NCBI RefSeq assembly: GCF_001044235.1
Contig: NZ_JYNL01000020.1
Span: forward strand, 739,785 to 803,784
Length of the DNA stretch: 64,000 bases
Direction: 5' to 3'
Origin: Mycolicibacterium chlorophenolicum
GTDB lineage: Bacteria > Actinomycetota > Actinomycetes > Mycobacteriales > Mycobacteriaceae
Each line of letters opens with the position of its first letter. Position 1 is the stretch's first letter. This document shows positions 16,712 through 24,998 of this stretch, piece by piece. The translations under genes and the position numbers were made by a program. The notes under the pieces were generated by a model. It made no database searches. It saw only the letters and a program-made list of their open reading frames with translations, and was not told where the DNA came from.

Positions 16712-18193
16712 ATGCCGACGATCAGCGCCACCGACTACTGGCTTGACCAGGCCAAACGGCGATTGAAGCCCACACCGGTGACCATTCCCGGCATGGGCGC
16801 GGTGGAGAAGCGCCTCAAGAACACCGAGTGGGACCAGTTCGTGTTCGCCGAGCCGCCGGCGGGCAGCGGACTCAAGGCGATCAAGGGTGACGCCGGGTTG
16901 CCGGTGATCGGGCACATGATCGAGACGTTCCGCGGCGGTCCCGACTTCATCCTCGAGCAGTACCGCAAGCACGGGCCCATCTATTACTCGCAGTCGCCCG
17001 CGCTGTCGGCGGTGATGGCGCTGGGCCCCGACGCCACCCAGGCCGTCTTCACCAACCGGAACAAGGACTTCTCCCAGCGCGCCTGGGATCCCATCATCGG
17101 CCCGTTCTTCGACGGCGGCCTGATGCTGCTCGACTTCGACGAGCACCTGTTCCACCGTCGCATCATGCAGGAGGCGTTCACCCGTAGCCGGCTGTCCGGC
17201 TACGTGCCGCACGTCGACTCGGTCGCGACCCGCGTGCTCGCCAACGACTGGGTGCCCAACGATCCGCGGTTCCTCTTCTATCCGGCGATCAAGGAACTGA
17301 CCCTCGACATCGCCTCCGAGGTGTTCATGGGTCACCCGGCGGGCACCGACCGCGAACTGGTGACCACCATCAATCAGGCGTTCACCACGACCACCCGGGC
17401 GGGCAACGCCATCGTCCGCAAGCCGGTGCCGCCGCTGACCTGGTGGCGGGGCATCAAGGCCCGCGAGACGCTCGAGCACTACTTCTCCAGCCGGATCGGT
17501 GAGAAGCGCCGCTCGGAGAGCACCGACATGTTCAGCGTGCTGTGCCACTCGGCCGATGAGGACGGCGGCAGCTTCACCGACGACCAGATCGTCAGCCACA
17601 TGATCTTCCTGATGATGGCGGCCCACGACACGTCGACCTCCACGATGACGACGATGGCCTACCACCTGGCGGCCAATCCGCAGTGGCAGGACCGGCTGCG
17701 CGAGGAGTCGGAGCGGATCGGCGACGGGCCGCTCGACATCGAGGCGCTGGACAAGCTCGAGACCTACGACCTCGTGGTGAACGAGTCGCTGCGGATGATG
17801 ACGCCGCTGCCGTTCAACTTCCGCCAGACGGTGCGCGACACCGAGCTGCTCGGCTACTACATCCCGGCCGACACCGCGGTGGTGACGTGGCCGTCGATCA
17901 ACCACCGGCTGCCCGAGCTGTGGACCGATCCGGAGAAGTTCGACCCGGAGCGCTTCGCCGAGCCGCGCAACGAACACAAGAGGCACCGTTACGCGTTCGC
18001 CCCGTTCGGCGGCGGAGCGCACAAGTGCATCGGCATGGTGTTCGGTCAGCTGGAGATCAAGACGGTCATGCACCGGCTGCTGCGCCGCTACCGGCTCGAA
18101 CTGCCCAAGGCCGGCTACACCCCGCGCTACGACTACGGCGGGATGCCGGTGCCGCTGGACGGTATGCCGATCGTGTTGCGCCCCTTGCGCTGA
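16712..18193 (+). CDS. cyp136: cytochrome P450 CYP136
   Basis: 493 residues; the M. tuberculosis protein Rv3059 is of nearly the same length and lies in the same order. I-helix MMAAHDTSTST with the acid-alcohol pair, ExxR in VVNESLRMM, and the heme loop FAPFGGGAHKCIG with the thiolate Cys. It has the look of CYP51-type sterol oxidases, but the physiological substrate is unknown. The ATG at 16712 was chosen over a GTG at 16706 because AGGAG lies 7 nt before the ATG and touches the GTG. Confidence 0.93.
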   Translation: MPTISATDYWLDQAKRRLKPTPVTIPGMGAVEKRLKNTEWDQFVFAEPPAGSGLKAIKGDAGLPVIGHMIETFRGGPDFILEQYRKHGPIYYSQSPALSAVMALGPDATQAVFTNRNKDFSQRAWDPIIGPFFDGGLMLLDFDEHLFHRRIMQEAFTRSRLSGYVPHVDSVATRVLANDWVPNDPRFLFYPAIKELTLDIASEVFMGHPAGTDRELVTTINQAFTTTTRAGNAIVRKPVPPLTWWRGIKARETLEHYFSSRIGEKRRSESTDMFSVLCHSADEDGGSFTDDQIVSHMIFLMMAAHDTSTSTMTTMAYHLAANPQWQDRLREESERIGDGPLDIEALDKLETYDLVVNESLRMMTPLPFNFRQTVRDTELLGYYIPADTAVVTWPSINHRLPELWTDPEKFDPERFAEPRNEHKRHRYAFAPFGGGAHKCIGMVFGQLEIKTVMHRLLRRYRLELPKAGYTPRYDYGGMPVPLDGMPIVLRPLR

Positions 18194-18199
18194 CGGACC

Positions 18200-18682
18200 T
18201 CAGGCCAGCAGGCGGTTGGCGCAGGCGACCACCGCCCGCAACGCCGACTGGACCGGGTCGTCCGACCAGCCCAGCGCCCACTCCGCACGCCCGGCCCCGC
18301 TGCCGCACAGGAACGTCGCGGTCTGCCCGCCGGCGCGCAGCTGGTGGAAGGCCGTCACCTCGACGGCGATCCCGCGGTCGTGGAGCATCGCGGTCAGCGC
18401 GGCCACCGGACCGCACGCGGCGGCCCGCGCCGTGCCGATGCTGTCCCCCAGTGCCAGCGTGGCCTGATAGGTGCGTGCCTGCGGGCCCAGCCGGCCCGCG
18501 GGACGGTCGCCGTCGACGCACGACCACTGCCCGAGGCGCACGGGCCCGGCGTGCGGCGCGTACTCCCCGACGAACGCATCGAAGGTCTTCGTCTCGGCGT
18601 CCGCACGCAACGGGCGCGGCACACGGCCGTCCACGCATGCGGCGAACGACGACAGGGGTGTGGTGGCGATGGAGGAGTTCAT
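18200..18682 (-). CDS. stand-alone LeuA-type regulatory (allosteric) domain protein
   Basis: 160 residues. The C-terminal half (GPVAALTAMLHDRGIAVEV, then FHQLRAGGQTATFLCGS) resembles the leucine-binding domain of 2-isopropylmalate synthase, and the first half resembles the linker that carries TYQATLALGDSIGTARAAACG. The catalytic TIM barrel is missing; this is a whole small gene, not a frameshifted leuA, as its start and spacing are clean. It may bind leucine or a related amino acid. A leader peptide and alternative hairpins precede it. It is convergent with cyp136, 6 bp apart. Confidence 0.7.
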   Translation of the reverse strand: MNSSIATTPLSSFAACVDGRVPRPLRADAETKTFDAFVGEYAPHAGPVRLGQWSCVDGDRPAGRLGPQARTYQATLALGDSIGTARAAACGPVAALTAMLHDRGIAVEVTAFHQLRAGGQTATFLCGSGAGRAEWALGWSDDPVQSALRAVVACANRLLA

Positions 18683-18756
18683 GGGTGCCGGCCTCGAGAT
18701 GAAGGGGAAAGCGACCGACGAACGAGCAACGACCCACAGCGAGGGGTCGGTCTGGA
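18683..18756 (-). promoter_or_regulatory. attenuator-like leader RNA, alternative hairpins
   Basis: Between the leader peptide and the ATG, GGTCTGATCCAGACC folds as a perfect 6-bp hairpin. CAGCGGGGTC can instead pair with the downstream GACCCC-TCGCTG, and GACCC with GGGTC after it. These folds exclude each other and begin within the leader peptide's last codons, so ribosome position could choose between them. No clear T run follows. Confidence 0.45.
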
Positions 18757-18798
18757 TCAGACCCCGCTGCGGGTTGCTACTACGAGTCGCCTCGGCAC
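18757..18798 (-). CDS. putative 13-residue branched-chain leader peptide
   Basis: The frame starting at the GTG at 18798 reads M-P-R-R-L-V-V-A-T-R-S-G-V, then TGA. Four of 13 residues are Leu or Val, three of them together. The predicted transcription start is the GTG itself: -35 TTGCAG, 18 bp, -10 TAGCAT, 7 nt, GTG. Such peptides control leu/ilv genes by attenuation in actinobacteria. The small size keeps confidence modest. Confidence 0.5.
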   Translation of the reverse strand: MPRRLVVATRSGV

Positions 18799-18805
18799 GT
18801 CGACG

Positions 18806-18835
18806 ATGCTAGCCCCGCCCGCGCCGCCGCTGCAA
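18806..18835 (-). promoter_or_regulatory. promoter of leader peptide and LeuA-domain gene
   Basis: -35 TTGCAG at 18835-18830, an 18-bp GC-rich spacer, and -10 TAGCAT at 18811-18806; 7 nt later the GTG begins. Confidence 0.55.
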
Positions 18836-18888
18836 CCACATTCGCCTCGGAGGGTGTGGTGCTGCCGGTACCGTCCGCGGTTGGCACA

Positions 18889-19659
18889 ATGAGCCCGGTG
18901 TCGTGGTCGCAGACGGTGCTGCTCGTCGCGGCCGGCATCCTCGGGGGTCTGACCGGGAGCATCGCGGGGCTGGCCTCGGTGGCGACCTACCCGGCTCTGC
19001 TCGTGGTGGGCCTGCCGCCCGTCACCGCCAACGTCACCAACACGGTCGCCCTGGTGTTCAACGGCATCGGGTCGGTCTTGGGCTCGCGACCCGAATTGGC
19101 GGGGCAGGGCCGTCGGCTCGCCCGGATCGTGCCGTTCGCGATTCTCGGCGGCGTGGCCGGGGCGGCGCTGCTGCTCTCCACCCCGGCCGAGGGTTTCGAA
19201 AGGGCGGTGCCGGTGCTGCTCGGTGTGGCGGCCGTGGCGATACTGCTGCCGGTGCGGCCTCGCGCCGACGTCGAGCGGGGCCGCAGACGCGAGCTGGCCG
19301 GTCTGCTGGCCGAGACGGCGGCGATCGCGGCGATCTGCGTCTACGGCGGCTACTTCGGTGCGGCCGCCGGTGTGTTGCTGCTGGCGTTGCTGTTGCGTTC
19401 GGGCACAACGACGTTGGCGCACGCCAACGCCACCAAGAACGTCGTGCTGGGGGCCTCGAACTGCAGCGCCGCCGTGGTGTTCGCGATCGTCGCGCCGGTG
19501 CAGTGGGCGGCGGTCGCGGCGCTCGGCCTCGGCTGCCTGCTCGGATCCCGACTGGGACCGGTCGTGGTGCGCCACGCGCCCGCCGGCCCGATGCGGGTGG
19601 CGATCGGACTCGCCGGTCTGGCCTTGGCGATCAAGCTGGGGTGGGACACCTACCGCTGA
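18889..19659 (+). CDS. TauE/SafE (DUF81) membrane transporter
   Basis: 256 residues, about seven hydrophobic segments. Family signatures: GGLTGSIAGLASVATYPALL in helix 1, TNTVALVFNGIGS, and in the second half GGYFGAAAGVLLLALLL and ANATKNVVLGASNC. The family exports or imports sulfite, sulfoacetate and other organic anions. Divergent from the LeuA-domain gene; convergent with the APH-like gene, with 3 bp between stops. The substrate is not known; a link with the sulfite-oxidase-like protein at 23.4 kb would be speculation. Confidence 0.85.
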   Translation: MSPVSWSQTVLLVAAGILGGLTGSIAGLASVATYPALLVVGLPPVTANVTNTVALVFNGIGSVLGSRPELAGQGRRLARIVPFAILGGVAGAALLLSTPAEGFERAVPVLLGVAAVAILLPVRPRADVERGRRRELAGLLAETAAIAAICVYGGYFGAAAGVLLLALLLRSGTTTLAHANATKNVVLGASNCSAAVVFAIVAPVQWAAVAALGLGCLLGSRLGPVVVRHAPAGPMRVAIGLAGLALAIKLGWDTYR

Positions 19660-19662
19660 GGT

Positions 19663-20724
19663 CTAAAGGAACACGTTGTCGCCGTGCGCAACCCGCGTTC
19701 CGAGCTCGATCAGGTTCTCCGCCGAGGCGTGCAGCCGCTCGCCGGCCTCCGCGCTGGCCTGCCCGGCCAGGTACCGCGACCACGTGCCCTCGATGACGAT
19801 GCCGAGCTTGAAGCAGGCCATGGCCACGTACCAGTCGAGCCGCTCGGTGGATCGCCCGCCGGCGTCCCGGTAGGCGGCGAGTAACTCTGTCCGGGTGGGC
19901 AACCCGCCGAGAGAGGCGAGCGCCGCGCCCGCATCGATCGGGTTCGGCCCGTCGGGCCAGCACACCAGCATCCAGCCCAGATCGAGCAGGGGGTCGCCGA
20001 TGGTGCACATCTCCCAGTCGATGAACGCCGCCACCTCCGCAACGTCGCGGCGCAGCAGCACGTTGTTGAGGTGGCAGTCGCCGTGCATGATCGCCGGGTC
20101 GGCGTCCGGCGGGCGGTGGGCCTCGAGCCATTCGGCGAGACCGGCGACCGACGGGAACGACTCCGGCGCGTAGCCGTCATGGCGATAGCTCTCGAGGAGG
20201 CGCATGAACTGCGGAACCTGCCGCGCGAGAAAGGAACCCGGACGTTTGAGCTGCGCGAGCGCGCTGCCCTGCCACGGCACCGTGCTCAGCGCGGCGAGGC
20301 TCGCCGCGTAGGAGAGGCCGACATCGTGGCGCATCCTCGGATCGCGCACATATGCGTCGTCGACGTCGGTGCCGGGGTTGAATCCGTCGATGGCCTCCAT
20401 CAGATAGAAGACGACACCGAGGACGTCGAGATCGTCGCAGCCGGCGATCAACTCGGGGTGCGGAACCGGGGAACCGGCGAGGGTCGTCAGCACCGCGATC
20501 TCCCGGCGCATCGTGTTGTCACTGGTGGGTCGGGGATGCTCCGGCGGGCGGCGCAGCACCATCGGCCGGCCGTCGACCGACAACTGCACCACGATGTTCT
20601 GCGACCCGCCGGTGAGCGGCGTGACGTCGGAGACGGTCGATCCGAGCCCGATCCGCCGGATCCAGGACTGCAGCGCCTCGGTGTCGGCGTCGGTCAGCAT
20701 CACCTCGACTGGCATGTCCGCCAT
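19663..20724 (-). CDS. APH/choline-kinase-like phosphotransferase
   Basis: 353 residues with a protein-kinase-like fold: nucleotide loop LTGGSQNIVVQLS near 40, catalytic HGDCHLNNVLL near 222, metal-binding IDWEMCTIGDPLLDLGW. This subfamily, related to the kinase domain of ACAD10/11, is frequent in mycobacteria near acyl-CoA dehydrogenases and phosphorylates hydroxyacyl-CoAs in known examples; no such partner is adjacent here. It starts at 20724, 31 bp after poxB, and may be its operon partner. Confidence 0.82.
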   Translation of the reverse strand: MADMPVEVMLTDADTEALQSWIRRIGLGSTVSDVTPLTGGSQNIVVQLSVDGRPMVLRRPPEHPRPTSDNTMRREIAVLTTLAGSPVPHPELIAGCDDLDVLGVVFYLMEAIDGFNPGTDVDDAYVRDPRMRHDVGLSYAASLAALSTVPWQGSALAQLKRPGSFLARQVPQFMRLLESYRHDGYAPESFPSVAGLAEWLEAHRPPDADPAIMHGDCHLNNVLLRRDVAEVAAFIDWEMCTIGDPLLDLGWMLVCWPDGPNPIDAGAALASLGGLPTRTELLAAYRDAGGRSTERLDWYVAMACFKLGIVIEGTWSRYLAGQASAEAGERLHASAENLIELGTRVAHGDNVFL

Positions 20725-20755
20725 AGTGTCAGGTGGGCGCCGACGACAGTGACGA

Positions 20756-22492
20756 TCAGTCGAGGATGCGGCGGGCCACGTTGGTGGTGACGAGGTCGAG
20801 CAGCTCGTCGGAGCGCCCGGCGAGGATGGTGCGGATCGCGTAGAGGGAGAAGCCCTTGGCCTGCTCGGCGGTGATGGCGGGCGGGATGGACAGTTCCTGA
20901 CGCGCGGTCACGACGTCGACGACTGCCGGTCCGTCGACGGCGAACGCGTCGGCGAGCGCCTGTTCCAGGTCCGCCGGCTGTTCGACGCGCCGGCCGAAGA
21001 TCCCCATCGCCTGGGCCACGTCGGCGAAGTTCGGGTTGACCAGGTCGGTGCCGTAGTTGACGATTCCGGCGGCTTTCATCTCCAGTTCGACGAAGTTCAG
21101 CGAGGAGTTGTTGAACACGACGAGCTTGACCGGCAGCCGGTTCTGGACGAGCGTGATCAGCTCGCCGAACAGCATCGTCAGGCCCCCGTCACCGGCCAGC
21201 GCGACCACCTGCCGGTCGCGCGCCGCGGTCTGCGCGCCGATCGCGTGCGGCAGCGCGCACGCCATGGTGCCGTGGTTGAACGAACCGATCAGGCGCCGGC
21301 GCCCGTTCATGCGCAGGTAGCGCGCCGCCCACACCACCGGCGATCCCACGTCGACGGTGAACACCGCGTCATCGGCGGCGAGCTGATTGACCAGTCCCGC
21401 AACGTATTCCGGCCGGATCGGGGTGCGGTCGCGGTCGTTGATGGCGAGCTCGTCGAGCGTCTTGCGGGTCCTGCGGTAGTGCCGCAGCGACCGCTCCAGG
21501 TGGGCGGTGTCGGCCTTGGGCCGCAGCAGGGCCCTCAGCGGCGGCAGGGTGTCGGCGACGGTGCCGACCAGACCGAGGTCCACCGGGGTCCGCCGGCCGA
21601 GGTGGCGACCGCGGATGTCGACCTGGATCACCCGCGCATGGTCGGGAAAGAACTGCTGATAGGGGAAGTCGGTCCCCAGCATCAGCAGCGTGTCGCATTC
21701 CTTGATCGCCTTGTATCCCGACGCGAAACCGAGCAGTCCCGTCATCCCGACGTCGAAGGGGTTGTCGTATTCGATGAATTCCTTGCCCCGCAACGCGTGC
21801 ACGACGGGGGCCTTGAGGGCGTCGGCGAGCGCGACCAGTTCGTCGTGCGCACCGGCGACGCCCGCGCCCGCGAGGATGGTGACGGCCTGCGACGCGTCCA
21901 GGATCGCCGCCGCCTGCCGCAGCGACTCGTCGTCGGGGCGTGCCACTGTCGCGGCGGCGCGCACCGGTCGGGACTCCCAGGCCGTCGCAGGGGCCTTCTG
22001 TAGGAAGATCTCGCCGGGGATGACCACGACGGCCACGCCACGCTCCTCGACCGCCGCCCGCATGGCCATGTGCAGGATCCGCGGCAGCATCTCCGGAGTG
22101 CTGACCAGTTCGCAGTACACGCTGCAGTCCCGGAACAACTCCTGCGGGTGGGTCTCCTGGAAGTACTCGGACCCGATCTCGGTGCGCGGGATGTGCGCGG
22201 CGATCGCGAGCACCGGCACCCGGCTGCGCTGCGCGTCGAACAGGCCGTTGATGAGATGCAGATTGCCCGGCCCGCAGCTGCCGGCGCAGACCGCCAGTTC
22301 TCCGGTCAGCGCGGCGTCGGCGGCCGCCGCGAACGCGGCGGTCTCCTCGTGTCGCACGTGCTCCCAGGTCAACTCCCCGGAGCGGCGCAGCGCGTCGGTG
22401 AAGCCGTTGAGGCTGTCGCCCGGCAGCCCGTAGACGCGCCGGACGCCGCTGGTGTGCAGGGCGGTGATGACGTGATCAGCGACGGTAGCCAC
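20756..22492 (-). CDS. poxB: pyruvate dehydrogenase (quinone), ThDP-dependent
   Basis: 578 residues from a GTG at 22492 with a leaderless -10. Three-domain ThDP enzyme: catalytic Glu in HEETAAFAAAA, the FAD/middle domain, and GDGGLTMLFGELITLVQNRL with FNNSSLNFVE for ThDP-metal. It decarboxylates pyruvate to acetate and CO2, passing electrons to quinone at the membrane; the C-terminus (SLYAIRTILAGRSDELLDLV) matches the amphipathic lipid-binding tail of PoxB. Acetolactate synthase is the alternative but the tail and overall motifs favour PoxB. Confidence 0.88.
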   Translation of the reverse strand: MATVADHVITALHTSGVRRVYGLPGDSLNGFTDALRRSGELTWEHVRHEETAAFAAAADAALTGELAVCAGSCGPGNLHLINGLFDAQRSRVPVLAIAAHIPRTEIGSEYFQETHPQELFRDCSVYCELVSTPEMLPRILHMAMRAAVEERGVAVVVIPGEIFLQKAPATAWESRPVRAAATVARPDDESLRQAAAILDASQAVTILAGAGVAGAHDELVALADALKAPVVHALRGKEFIEYDNPFDVGMTGLLGFASGYKAIKECDTLLMLGTDFPYQQFFPDHARVIQVDIRGRHLGRRTPVDLGLVGTVADTLPPLRALLRPKADTAHLERSLRHYRRTRKTLDELAINDRDRTPIRPEYVAGLVNQLAADDAVFTVDVGSPVVWAARYLRMNGRRRLIGSFNHGTMACALPHAIGAQTAARDRQVVALAGDGGLTMLFGELITLVQNRLPVKLVVFNNSSLNFVELEMKAAGIVNYGTDLVNPNFADVAQAMGIFGRRVEQPADLEQALADAFAVDGPAVVDVVTARQELSIPPAITAEQAKGFSLYAIRTILAGRSDELLDLVTTNVARRILD

Positions 22493-22498
22493 CCCTCG

Positions 22499-22504
22499 AC
22501 CTTA
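22499..22504 (-). promoter_or_regulatory. -10 box of leaderless poxB mRNA
   Basis: TAAGGT on the minus strand, 6 nt, then the GTG at 22492. The hairpin at 22506-22556 occupies the -35 region. Confidence 0.45.
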
Positions 22505-22505
22505 G

Positions 22506-22556
22506 TGATTTCGGTGTCGTTGGTCGCTCTCAGCGCGACCGATGACGCCGAAATCA
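22506..22556 (-). terminator. long hairpin between SDR and poxB
   Basis: A 22-nt arm starting TGATTTCGG pairs with one ending CCGAAATCA with about 3 mismatches. It begins 5 nt after the SDR stop on the minus strand and would end that transcript directly before the poxB promoter. Confidence 0.6.
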
Positions 22557-22561
22557 CCCGT

Positions 22562-23329
22562 CTACTTGGGGGCGAAACGCTGGCCCGCGTCCAGCCGCAG
22601 GCACTGCCCGTTGAGCATGGGGTTCTCGACGATCGCGACGGCGAGTTTGGCGTACTCCTCGGGCTTGCCGAGGCGCTTGGGGAACGCGGCGTCCTTGGTC
22701 AGCACGGTGGCGAACTCGTCGGGGATGCCCTCGGTCAGCCCGGTGGCGAACAGGCTGGGCGCGATCGCGAGCGCCCGGATCCCGAGGCTGCCCAGATCGC
22801 GTGCCATCGTCAGGCACATCCCGGCGATCGCCGCCTTGGACGCGGTGTAGGCGACCTGCCCGATCTGCCCTTCGAAGGCGGCGATCGAGGCGGTGTTGAT
22901 GATGACCCCGCGCTCTTCGGCCTCGTCGTCGACGGGCTCGTTGCTCGACATGTGCCAGGCGGCGAGGCGGCTGATGTTGAAGGTGCCGATCAGATTGAGG
23001 TCGATGCTCTTGCGGAACGACTCCAGGCTGTGCGGACCGTCCTTCTTCACGGTGCGCTCCGCGAGGCCGCCACCTGCGGTCGTCACGGCGATGTGCAGGC
23101 CGCCGAGCCCCTGGACCGCCTGATCGAGAACCGTCTCGGTGCCGTCGAAGTCGGTGACGTCGACGGCGTGGAAGGTGCCGCCGATCTCGTCGGCGACCTC
23201 GGCCCCCCTGGACTGCGGGCGGTCCAGCACCGCCACGCTCGCGCCACGCTTGGCCAGCGCCTCGGCCGTCGCGCGGCCGAATCCGGACGCGCCTCCGACG
23301 ACGACGGCCTTCTTGCCCTCGATCTCCAT
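22562..23329 (-). CDS. SDR, type II 3-hydroxyacyl-CoA dehydrogenase-like
   Basis: 255 residues from the ATG at 23329 (AAGGGAGCGAG upstream). VVVGGASGFGRATAEAL binds NAD; TTAGGGLAERTV; catalytic Ser in IINTASIAAFEGQIGQ; YTASKAAIAG. The pattern GQIGQVAYTASK and LDLNLIGTFN-like DLNLIGTFNISRL are those of HSD10-type 3-hydroxy-2-methylbutyryl/3-hydroxyacyl-CoA dehydrogenases. It therefore probably acts in branched-chain or fatty acid degradation. It is divergent from the molybdopterin gene. Confidence 0.87.
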   Translation of the reverse strand: MEIEGKKAVVVGGASGFGRATAEALAKRGASVAVLDRPQSRGAEVADEIGGTFHAVDVTDFDGTETVLDQAVQGLGGLHIAVTTAGGGLAERTVKKDGPHSLESFRKSIDLNLIGTFNISRLAAWHMSSNEPVDDEAEERGVIINTASIAAFEGQIGQVAYTASKAAIAGMCLTMARDLGSLGIRALAIAPSLFATGLTEGIPDEFATVLTKDAAFPKRLGKPEEYAKLAVAIVENPMLNGQCLRLDAGQRFAPK

Positions 23330-23431
23330 CTCGCTCCCTTCCCGTCGACCAACGTTGCATTTCGTGGTCAATCTGTAAAGCAACCTAGCGGATGACACGA
23401 ATCGGTAAGGGTTTCGGGTTCGCTGCGCCGG

Positions 23432-23437
23432 TAGTTT
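23432..23437 (+). promoter_or_regulatory. -10 box of leaderless sulfite-oxidase-like gene
   Basis: TAGTTT, 6 nt, then the ATG at 23444. Confidence 0.5.
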
Positions 23438-23443
23438 GGCGCC

Positions 23444-24964
23444 ATGACCACTCTGGGTGCCCGGGCTGCGGGCGGCGTCGCCGCGGCCGCCGTCGCCGTC
23501 GGAGTGGCGCAGTTGGTCGGCGCGGCGTTCGGCCCGCAGGCCGACGTGCGGACGGCCGTCGGCTCCGCGGTGATCCAGTTGACGCCCGGACCGGTCAAGG
23601 AATGGGCCATCCAGACCTTCGGCACCGCAGACAAACTGGTGCTCTCGGTCGCCGTGCTGCTCGTCATCGCCGCGCTGGCCGCCGTCGCGGGGATCCTGGA
23701 AGGCCCGCGACGCCCGCTGGGCAGCGCGATGATCGTCGCCGCAGGCGCGCTGGGCTGCGCGGCAGTGCTGTCGCGCGCCGGGGCGACCGCCGTCGACACC
23801 ATTCCCACACTGGTGGGCGTCGTGTGCGGGATCGCCGCACTGCGGCTGGTGATCTCGCGCCGTTTGCGGGACCGCGAGGCCGCCGAAGACTCCCCCGACG
23901 CGGGCCGGCGCCGCTCGCTGGTCACGCTGGGACTGCTCGCCGCGGGCGCGGTCAGCGGCGTCGCCGGTGTGGTGATCACCCGCCTGGCGTCCTCGGTCTC
24001 CGGTGACCGCAGCGCGTTCGCGCTGCCCCGCGTTTCCCAGCCCGCCGCCCCGATCCCCGACACGGTGCAGCCGAAAGACGTTGCGCTGCCGTCATTCGTG
24101 ACGAGCAACGAGGACTTCTACCGCATCGACACCGCGCTGACCGTCCCGCAGCTCAGCCGCGAGGCGTGGCAACTGCGCATTCACGGCATGGTCGACCGCG
24201 AGGTGACCCTGCGCTTCTCCGACCTGGACCGCTTCGACCCGGTCGAACGCGTGGTCACGCTGACCTGCGTCTCCAATCCCGTTGGTGGCGAACTGATCTC
24301 GAATGCCGTGTGGACCGGCTACCGCGTCGCCGACCTGCTCGCCGAGGCCGGGGTGGACGCCGGCTCCGACATGGTGTTGTCGACGTCGGTCGACGGTTGG
24401 ACCGCGGGCACGCCGGTCGAGGCACTCACCTCCGGCGACGCGCTGCTGGCGATCGGCATGAACGGCCAGCCCCTGCCGATCGAGCACGGCTACCCGGCCC
24501 GGCTGGTGGTGCCGGGTCTGTACGGCTATGTGTCGGCGACCAAATGGCTCGTCGACCTCGAACTCACCCGCTTCGACCGTGCCGAGGCGTACTGGACCAA
24601 ACTGGGCTGGGCGCCGCGCGGTCCCATCAAGACCGAGTCGCGCATCGACGTCCCGCGCGCCGGTCAGGACGTCCCCGCAGGCCCGGTCACGTTCGGCGGG
24701 GTCGCGTGGGCTCAGCACCGGGGCGTGCGCACGGTGGAGGTGCAGATCGACGACGGCGACTGGCAGCAGGCCACGCTCGGCGCCTCCTACTCGAACGACA
24801 CCTGGCGGCTGTGGAGCTTCGACTGGCAGGCCGCCGGCCCGGGCTTCCACAAGATCACGGTCCGGGCGACCGACAACACCGGTTACACCCAGACCCCGGA
24901 TCGCGCCGACCCGGTCCCCGACGGGGCGACGGGCTGGCACTCCATCACCTTCAAGGTCACGTGA
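23444..24964 (+). CDS. membrane-anchored sulfite-oxidase-family molybdopterin protein
   Basis: 506 residues. Residues 1-180 hold about four or five hydrophobic segments with a final one ahead of an extracytoplasmic domain. Residues 215-400 are a SUOX Mo-cofactor domain: [17 protein letters not shown], the molybdenum ligand Cys in [12 protein letters not shown], and [13 protein letters not shown]. The C-terminal 100 residues are the Mo-co dimerisation beta-sandwich ([17 protein letters not shown]). The recalled relative is Rv0218. Substrate is probably a small sulfoxide or sulfite-like compound; no heme domain. LigB starts 34 bp downstream. Confidence 0.85.
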   Translation: MTTLGARAAGGVAAAAVAVGVAQLVGAAFGPQADVRTAVGSAVIQLTPGPVKEWAIQTFGTADKLVLSVAVLLVIAALAAVAGILEGPRRPLGSAMIVAAGALGCAAVLSRAGATAVDTIPTLVGVVCGIAALRLVISRRLRDREAAEDSPDAGRRRSLVTLGLLAAGAVSGVAGVVITRLASSVSGDRSAFALPRVSQPAAPIPDTVQPKDVALPSFVTSNEDFYRIDTALTVPQLSREAWQLRIHGMVDREVTLRFSDLDRFDPVERVVTLTCVSNPVGGELISNAVWTGYRVADLLAEAGVDAGSDMVLSTSVDGWTAGTPVEALTSGDALLAIGMNGQPLPIEHGYPARLVVPGLYGYVSATKWLVDLELTRFDRAEAYWTKLGWAPRGPIKTESRIDVPRAGQDVPAGPVTFGGVAWAQHRGVRTVEVQIDDGDWQQATLGASYSNDTWRLWSFDWQAAGPGFHKITVRATDNTGYTQTPDRADPVPDGATGWHSITFKVT

Positions 24965-24998
24965 GCCGGATGTCGGTGGGCCGTGCCAGTCTGACCCC

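Noticed and set aside
16694..18073. 459-codon minus-strand frame opposite cyp136
   Set aside because: Antisense to the P450 with its intact heme loop.
18200..18682. broken leuA pseudogene
   Set aside because: Clean start, no barrel remnant upstream or downstream, and its own promoter and leader.
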